From assembly GCF_035946055.1 (NCBI RefSeq), contig NZ_CP108364.1, positions 7,006,001 to 7,070,000 on the forward strand: a stretch of DNA of 64,000 nucleotides, given 5' to 3'. Position numbers and translations under genes: made by a program. The DNA is from Streptomyces sp. NBC_01341 (GTDB lineage: Bacteria; Actinomycetota; Actinomycetes; Streptomycetales; Streptomycetaceae). Positions 59,340 through 64,000 of the stretch are shown here, piece after piece (positions within the stretch are counted from its first letter, which is position 1; each line of letters starts with the position of its first letter). The notes below the pieces were generated by a model. That model saw only the letters and a program-made list of their open reading frames with translations. It made no database searches and was not told where the DNA came from.

Positions 59340-60019
59340 TACCCGCCACCCTCCTGTCCTGCCCGGCCGAGGACCATGATGCGCTTCGCCTCCTCGATCG
59401 CGGAGGCGAATCCGGCCTCGGGGTCGTGGTACAGCCGTTCGGTGGCGATCGCGTGCTCGCGTTTGCCGGGCTCCGCGTCCCTCTCCGCCATCGCCGCACG
59501 CACCACCGGAACGGCCGCCTCACCGAGTGCGACGAGCGCCCGGCTGAGGCTCCGCCGCGTCTCGTCGCCGCCGCGACCGAGCTGCGTCGACAGGACCGCC
59601 GCCAACCCGCGCTCTTCACCCTCGGGTACGAGCACGACTGCCGCCCGCCAGGCGCTCCGTGCCACTTCGGCGTCGGCATCGGTCAGGAGTGCCTTGGTGA
59701 TCGCCGGCCACACCCGTCGATCGCCGATCTTCGACAGGGTGTGCAGCGCCTGGCTCCGTGCCTGCGGCCGCTCCGAGCGCAGCTCCGCCACCAGTTGCGG
59801 GATCGTCGTCGAGGGCGGGTGACGGGTGAGCGCCCACGTGAGCATGTCGCGCACCAGGAATTCGGGCTCGATCGCGCAGCGCTCGATGAGCGTGCCGACC
59901 GACCGCGGGTCGGGGGCCGAGCCCGTCGCCAGCGCCGCACGCAGCCGCGTCGACGAACTGTCGCTGCCGAGTCCCCGGAGAGCACGACTCGTGTCCGGAC
60001 TCTCTTCCGGCAAGGTCAT
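59339..60019 (-). CDS. HEAT-repeat protein
   Basis: A 226-residue helical-repeat protein (LVRDMLTWALTRHPPSTT, RPQARSQALHTLSKIGDRRVW, DAEVARSAWRAAVVLV, DETRRSLSRALVALG). ATG at 60019 is chosen since AGGAGG lies 10 nt upstream; GTG 60028 is too close. It is translated just ahead of the MerR-HEAT regulator with one base of overlap, so the two products are made together and may interact. Function is unknown. Confidence 0.85.
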   Translation of the reverse strand: MTLPEESPDTSRALRGLGSDSSSTRLRAALATGSAPDPRSVGTLIERCAIEPEFLVRDMLTWALTRHPPSTTIPQLVAELRSERPQARSQALHTLSKIGDRRVWPAITKALLTDADAEVARSAWRAAVVLVPEGEERGLAAVLSTQLGRGGDETRRSLSRALVALGEAAVPVVRAAMAERDAEPGKREHAIATERLYHDPEAGFASAIEEAKRIMVLGRAGQEGGG

Positions 60020-60222
60020 CGGGACCACCTCCTGCGCTCCAGGGAAGACCTTGTCACGGTGTCAAGGTCAAGCGCGCACGGTCACACCGCATGCTGACCG
60101 CATCTCGGAGGCGTGGAGGCTGTGGATGACGGTAAATGCCTGACTGGCCGTCAAGTGATGATCAAATGCCGTGTGTTGTGGGTAAAGAAGTCCCCAGGGT
60201 GTCGACATTCTTCACTCGAACA
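60020..60222. other. Divergent intergenic region, left part
   Basis: Contains the likely promoter of the HEAT/MerR pair. The part from 60120 to 60250 is AT-rich for this genome. No gene found. Confidence 0.4.
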
Positions 60223-60252
60223 TTGAACTGATTACAAGATGGTCACTAAAGT
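60223..60252 (+). promoter_or_regulatory. Predicted promoter of the NlpC/P60 gene
   Basis: TTGAAC (60223-60228) and TAAAGT (60247-60252) are separated by 18 bp, a good match to the housekeeping consensus. It would place the transcript start near 60259, leaving a leader of about 130 nt. Confidence 0.6.
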
Positions 60253-60261
60253 CGGGCCTCG

Positions 60262-60375
60262 AGCCTTCGCGTGATCGTCACCCATCCAGGGTGGCAGCGA
60301 AGGAACCGCCGATTCCGTGATGTGCACGGAGCCGGGGATTCCGTCCCCCACAGCCCGGTAGGCGGCTCAAGGAAG
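60262..60375 (+). ncRNA. Structured 5' leader, candidate c-di-AMP (ydaO-type) riboswitch
   Basis: The leader of the wall hydrolase gene can fold: CCTTCGC (60264-60270) pairs with GCGAAGG (60297-60303), enclosing CACCC/GGGTG (60279-60283 and 60289-60293), and CCGCC near 60307 can pair with GGCGG near 60361. c-di-AMP riboswitches of the ydaO class are known upstream of NlpC/P60 and resuscitation-factor genes in Streptomyces, and GGAACCG and GTAGG strings occur here as in that class. I cannot test the full consensus by eye. Confidence 0.4.
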
Positions 60376-60390
60376 AAGGAGCTCGCCTTC

Positions 60391-61416
60391 GTGGCGTCCC
60401 ACCGTCGTCCCAAGCAGCCGAGCCGCACCCGCGTGACCGTGCTCACCGCGACCGCCGCCGCAGCTGTGGCCCTGACCTCCCAGGCCGCGCACGCCGACCC
60501 CAAGCCGATCAAGAGCGAGGTCAAGGCGAAGGTCGACAAGCTCTACCACGAGGCCGAGGAGGCCACGGAGAAGTACAACGGGGCCAAGGAGCAGCAGGAC
60601 AAGCTCAAGAAGCAGGCCGACGCCCTCCAGGACAAGGTCGCCCGCGGTCAGGACGAGCTGAACACACTGCGCGGCGAACTCGGTTCGCTGGCCACGGCGC
60701 AGTACCGCTCGGGCGGCCTCGACCCCTCGGTCCAGCTGCTGCTCTCCTCGGACCCGGACAGCTTCCTCGACCAGGCATCCGCGCTCGACCAGCTGACGGC
60801 CAAGCAGGCCGAGTCGCTGCAGAAGATCCAGGCGAAGCAGCGCACTCTCGCGCAGCAGCGCAAGGAGGCGCAGGCCAAGCTCGCCGACCTCGACGACGTC
60901 CGGGAGACGCTCGGCAAGAACAAGCAGAAGTTCCAGGGCAAGCTCGCCGACGCGCAGAAGCTGCTCAACACCCTCACGACCGCCGAGCGCGCGAAGATGG
61001 CCGCCGACGACCAGCGTGCCAGCCGCGCGGCCGGTGACCGGGTCGAACTCGGCAACGAGGTTCCCGCGTCCGCGCTCGGCGCCGCCGCGCTGGCGGCCGC
61101 CGACACACGTGTGGGCAAGCCGTACGTGCGCACCGCCACGGGCCCCGACTCCTTCGACTGCTCGGGCCTGACCATGTGGGCCTACGCCCAGGCCGGTGCC
61201 AACATCACCCGCACCACGTACACCCAGATAAACGAGGGCACTCGCATCGCGCGCAGCCAGCTCAAGCCGGGTGACCTGGTCTTCTTCAACAACACGTCGC
61301 ACGTGGGCCTCTACGCGGGCGGCAACAGCGTGCTGCACGCCCCCTACCCGGGCGCCTACGTCCGCTACGAGTCGATGAGCACCATCGGCAGCTTCCAGGC
61401 CGCGGTGCGCATCTGA
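60391..61416 (+). CDS. Secreted NlpC/P60 peptidoglycan endopeptidase with coiled coil
   Basis: A 341-residue exported wall hydrolase of the RipA/PcsB layout. The signal peptide ends at AHA near residue 36. Residues 40-230 form a long charged coiled coil (EEATEKYNGAKEQQDKLKKQ and similar), which in relatives blocks or positions the enzyme. The C-terminal NlpC/P60 domain has Cys257 (FDCSGLTMW), His304 (SHVGLYAG) and His316 (LHAPYPG). GTG at 60391 has AAGGAG 9 nt upstream. It probably cuts peptide stems of peptidoglycan during growth or division, and may be controlled through the structured leader. Confidence 0.94.
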   Translation: MASHRRPKQPSRTRVTVLTATAAAAVALTSQAAHADPKPIKSEVKAKVDKLYHEAEEATEKYNGAKEQQDKLKKQADALQDKVARGQDELNTLRGELGSLATAQYRSGGLDPSVQLLLSSDPDSFLDQASALDQLTAKQAESLQKIQAKQRTLAQQRKEAQAKLADLDDVRETLGKNKQKFQGKLADAQKLLNTLTTAERAKMAADDQRASRAAGDRVELGNEVPASALGAAALAAADTRVGKPYVRTATGPDSFDCSGLTMWAYAQAGANITRTTYTQINEGTRIARSQLKPGDLVFFNNTSHVGLYAGGNSVLHAPYPGAYVRYESMSTIGSFQAAVRI

Positions 61417-61601
61417 TCGGTCGAACGGGCTCTCCGCCGTGCCCCCGAAAGGCTCACGGCGATCGGCGGCACGGAAGTCATACGGCCATCAGGGAAGCCG
61501 AACTGTGCATGGGCCTGTGCCCTGCCGGGCGCGATGCGGCAGTGGGTGCCGGCGAACGGCCGCCGCGTCCGCTGCCGCGAAGGGGCGCCGGGGACGCGGC
61601 C

Positions 61602-62279
61602 TCAGCGATCTGAGCCTGAGGTTCGGTCCGTCCGCATCTCCTCCGTATTCCGCAGGTCCGGCCCCCCTGTTCCGGACCTGCGGAATACCCGAACCCCGAT
61701 CAGGACGAGGAGCGCGAGGGCGGCGGCCATGAGTACCACCTTGGAATAGGTGGATACGTAGCCGGAGACCACTTCCCATTGCTCGCCCAGGAAGAATCCG
61801 GCCAGCACGAACACCGTGTTCCACAGCGCGCTGCCGAGGGTGGTCAAGGCGAGGAAGACCGGGAGGCGCATGCGTTCCACGCCTGCCGGTACCGAGATCA
61901 GGCTGCGGAACACAGGGATCATCCGGCCGAAGAAGATGGCCTTGGTGCCATGGCGCTCGAACCACGCCTCGGTCTTCTCCACGTCCGCCACCTTCACCAG
62001 CGGAATCCTGGCCGCCACGGCGACGACGCGGTCGCGGCCCAGCGCGGCGCCGATGCCGTACAGCGCGAGTGCGCCCACGACCGATCCGACGGTCGTCCAC
62101 ACCAGAGCGGCGTAGAGGTTCATCCCGCCGGTGCTCGCCGTGAATCCGGCCAGCGGGAGGATCACCTCGCTCGGCAGCGGCGGGAAGATGTTCTCCAGTG
62201 CGATGGCCAGACCCGCCCCTGGTGCCCCGAGGGTGCCCATCAGGTCGGTCACCCATTGCGTCGCGCCGCTGTCGATCAT
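61602..62279 (-). CDS. DedA family membrane protein
   Basis: A 225-residue integral membrane protein. DedA features: LENIFPPLPSEVILPLAGF, then FGRMIPVFRSLISVPAGVERM with the conserved Arg and Pro-Ala-Gly, and hydrophobic segments at both ends. Members move undecaprenyl phosphate or other lipids across the membrane. The start may be ATG 62279 or GTG 62288; no clear ribosome site. The last 30 residues are encoded partly by a 17-bp inverted repeat (61645-61688) and are not conserved-looking. Confidence 0.9.
   Translation of the reverse strand: MIDSGATQWVTDLMGTLGAPGAGLAIALENIFPPLPSEVILPLAGFTASTGGMNLYAALVWTTVGSVVGALALYGIGAALGRDRVVAVAARIPLVKVADVEKTEAWFERHGTKAIFFGRMIPVFRSLISVPAGVERMRLPVFLALTTLGSALWNTVFVLAGFFLGEQWEVVSGYVSTYSKVVLMAAALALLVLIGVRVFRRSGTGGPDLRNTEEMRTDRTSGSDR
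61645..61688. repeat. 17-bp perfect inverted repeat inside the DedA coding end
   Basis: GTATTCCGCAGGTCCGG (61645-61661) is the exact complement of 61672-61688, with a 10-nt loop. It lies between convergent NlpC/P60 and dedA genes but within the dedA reading frame, so it may serve as a terminator for the rightward transcript. Confidence 0.85.
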
Positions 62280-62379
62280 GCGAGCCACGGTAGTGACCCC
62301 AACCTGAAGCCACCCTGAAGACGGTCCGGAGGCCGTGAAGCCGACGGGCAGGGGGTACCTGCCCGTCGTTCCGGAACCC

Positions 62380-62916
62380 TCAGTACATGTGCCCCGTGTG
62401 GGCGAGAGCCTGCTTCAGCAGGACGCCCTGGCCGCCGGGCATCTCGCCCTGGACAGCGGGAGACGCCGCTTCCTGCGGGCTGAGCCACACCAGGTCCAGT
62501 GCGTCCTGCCGGGGGCGGCAGTCGCCGGTGACCGGGACGATGTACGCCAGGGACACCGCGTGCTGGCGGGGATCGTGAAACGGGGTGATGCCAGCCGTGG
62601 GGAAGTACTCGGCGACCGTGAAGGGCTGCAGAGAGGCGGGGACGTGGGGGAGGGCCACCGGGCCCAGGTCTTTCTCCAGGTGGCGCAGGAGCGCGTCGCG
62701 GACGCGCTCGTGGTGCATGACGCGGCCGGAGACGAGATTACGGCTCATCGTGCCGTCGGCGCCGATCCGGAGGAGCACCCCGATGCTGGTGACTTCTCCG
62801 CTCTCGTCCACTCGCACGGGCACGGCCTCGACGTAGAGGACGGGCATGCGAGCGCGGGCCATGTGCAGTTCGTCCGTGCTGAGCCAGCCGGGCGTGGTCT
62901 CGGTCAAGTCAGACAT
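62380..62916 (-). CDS. NUDIX-like (DUF4916) protein
   Basis: A 178-residue cytosolic protein of the actinobacterial NUDIX/DUF4916 family: TPGWLSTDELHMARARMPVL (20 residues), YVEAVPVRVDESG, LVSGRVMHHERVRDALLRHL, EKDLGPVALP, LAYIVPVTGDCRPRQDALD. The region HHERVRDALLRHLEKDLG takes the place of the classic NUDIX box GX5EX7REUXEEXGU but lacks most of its acidic residues, so hydrolase activity is doubtful. ATG at 62916 has only a weak GATCGGG upstream. Confidence 0.85.
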   Translation of the reverse strand: MSDLTETTPGWLSTDELHMARARMPVLYVEAVPVRVDESGEVTSIGVLLRIGADGTMSRNLVSGRVMHHERVRDALLRHLEKDLGPVALPHVPASLQPFTVAEYFPTAGITPFHDPRQHAVSLAYIVPVTGDCRPRQDALDLVWLSPQEAASPAVQGEMPGGQGVLLKQALAHTGHMY

Positions 62917-62923
62917 CGCCCGA

Positions 62924-64000
62924 TCATACTTTCCGGGCCGCGTCCTGGTGGGTGTCCTTCTCAGGAACGCCCGGCAGGGCCTCTGCCACCGGTTTCGGCG
63001 CGGCCTCGCGGCGAGGGAGCAGCAGCGGGGTCGCAAGCAGGAGTACCCCGGCCAGGCCGACGGCCGTGCGAGGGCCGAGCAGGCTGCCCAGTACGCCCCA
63101 GACCGCCGTCAGGAGTGCGGTCGTCGCCTTGGACGTCACGGCCCAGGCGGACACGGTGCGGGCGACTCGGTCGGTCGCAGTGCGTTCGAGCCGATAGGTG
63201 CTGCAGACGGGGTTGAAGACTCCGCAGCAGAGAATGAGTCCGAACTCGACACCGATGACCAGCAGGAGCCCCCCGGTGCCGGGCCCCAGGAAGGCCAGAC
63301 CGACGGGCCAGATCGCCCGCGTAGCGCCGGCGACGACGAGGACCCGGTGCTGCCCGAAACGCGTGACGAGAGGGCGGGCCAGCCGCGAACCGAGCAGTCC
63401 GCCGATCGACGGCACGGCGAACGCGAGGCCGTACTGCCAGGGTGCGAAACCCAGCGGGCCGAGCATCAGGACGGCGAGCAGAGGCTGGGTGGCCATCACC
63501 AGACCGTTGAACAGGGCGGTGTTGAAGAACAGCGGACGCAGCGTCACGTCGGCGAGGATGTGGCGCCAGCCGTCGAAGAGGTCCGCTGCCCGCACCCGCC
63601 TGGCCTCACGGCGCGCGGGCTGCGGCTCGTGATCCCCGCCCATCGCACGAATGCCGAGGGCGGAGAGCAGATAGCTGACCGCGTCGGCCACTACCGTCGC
63701 CACCGGGCCGAGAAGGCCGATGGCGACGCCGCCCAGCGGCGGCCCGATCATCGTCGTCGTCCAGGCTGTCGACTCGAAACGGGCGTTGGCGACGAGAAGG
63801 TGGGCGGCCGGCAGCAGCGTCTTCAGGTACGCGCCGGAAGCGGCCCGGAAGGTGATGTCGGCCGCCGCGACGGTGACCGAGACCAGCAGGAGCTGGATGA
63901 AGGTGAGCACCCCGAGCGCGAAGGCGGCGGGGACCGTCAGCAGCGCCACGAAGCGCACCAGGTCCATCGCGATCAGCACCGGCCGCTTGGGGCGGAACTC
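62924..64000 (-). CDS. MFS transporter, 5' end beyond the window
   Basis: The last 359 residues of a major facilitator protein similar to the enterobactin exporter/MFS-3 group. The visible part begins with EFRPKRPVLIAMDLVRF, a loop normally at about residue 75-90, so the true start lies right of 64000. It continues with FRAASGAYLKTLLPAAHLLVANAR, LGPVATVVADAVSYLLSALG and AFAVPSIGGLLGSRLARPLV. Eight or more helices are visible. It should export a small molecule or drug. Its stop is 7 nt before the DUF4916 start, so the two may be co-transcribed. Confidence 0.9.
   Translation of the reverse strand, partial: EFRPKRPVLIAMDLVRFVALLTVPAAFALGVLTFIQLLLVSVTVAAADITFRAASGAYLKTLLPAAHLLVANARFESTAWTTTMIGPPLGGVAIGLLGPVATVVADAVSYLLSALGIRAMGGDHEPQPARREARRVRAADLFDGWRHILADVTLRPLFFNTALFNGLVMATQPLLAVLMLGPLGFAPWQYGLAFAVPSIGGLLGSRLARPLVTRFGQHRVLVVAGATRAIWPVGLAFLGPGTGGLLLVIGVEFGLILCCGVFNPVCSTYRLERTATDRVARTVSAWAVTSKATTALLTAVWGVLGSLLGPRTAVGLAGVLLLATPLLLPRREAAPKPVAEALPGVPEKDTHQDAARKV

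Noticed and set aside
1..64000. tRNA, rRNA, CRISPR, prophage and insertion sequences
   Set aside because: None recognised by eye on either strand: no transposase-like product, no tRNA-like cloverleaf noticed, no regular spacer arrays. A covariance-model scan would be decisive for small RNAs.

Overview
The window is from a high-GC actinomycete, almost certainly a Streptomyces or close relative. The evidence is strong G/C bias at third codon positions, many Tat (twin-arginine) and lipoprotein signals, frequent GTG starts and 4-base ATGA/GTGA gene overlaps, CUT1 sugar-import genes without their own ATPase, an ECF41-type sigma factor, and only two in-frame TTA codons in the genes called here. I saw no rRNA, tRNA, CRISPR array, insertion sequence, prophage or origin. 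All functions below are read from sequence by eye.

Layout. 1-4.8 kb: the 3' part of a Tat-exported GH109-like Gfo/Idh protein, a divergent MOSC/ferredoxin-reductase/2Fe-2S fusion, a DUF3253 protein and an enoyl-CoA hydratase homologue. 4.9-9.5 kb: two translationally coupled secreted carbohydrate proteins (PQQ-type sugar dehydrogenase and ThuA/DUF1080), both ending in ricin-B lectin domains that share a nearly identical DNA segment. 9.9-11.5 kb: a Tat-exported purple acid phosphatase. 11.6-20.0 kb: a CoA-ester catabolic operon (nitronate monooxygenase, acyl-CoA ligase, hydratase, class III CoA-transferase, hydratase, HMG-CoA-lyase-like protein), its MarR regulator and a divergent organic-anion MFS permease, with two matching operator-like palindromes. 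20.2-30.7 kb: a YaaH-type membrane protein, an exported phosphoesterase with a LamG-like domain, a DUF4232 protein, a sedolisin protease, a ProP-type transporter and a large Tat-exported discoidin-domain protein behind a perfect LacI-type palindrome.

30.9-37.5 kb holds mixed genes: a TTA-containing membrane protein, DUF1906 and DUF1838 proteins, an ECF41 sigma factor, a small membrane protein overlapping an FAD oxidoreductase tail to tail, a PGPGW-type membrane protein, and a remnant that looks like the end of a CehA/McbA metallohydrolase. 37.9-41.7 kb is a 1266-residue subtilisin-family protease.

42.2-48.3 kb is the most unusual part: a bacterial homologue of MfnB, the archaeal furan-forming enzyme of methanofuran biosynthesis, followed by aldehyde dehydrogenase, zinc alcohol dehydrogenase, O-methyltransferase-like and GT1 glycosyltransferase genes. 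Together they look like a small cluster for a modified, perhaps glycosylated, furan metabolite. 48.5-58.3 kb is a LacI-controlled oligosaccharide locus (binding protein, two permeases, GH130, Gfo/Idh, GH13, phosphomannomutase) that would join phosphorolysis of a mannoside to mannose-1-phosphate use.

58.3-64 kb contains a MerR-HEAT regulator with a HEAT partner, an NlpC/P60 wall hydrolase behind a structured leader that may be a c-di-AMP riboswitch, a DedA protein with a 17-bp inverted repeat in its coding end, a NUDIX-like protein and a partial MFS transporter.
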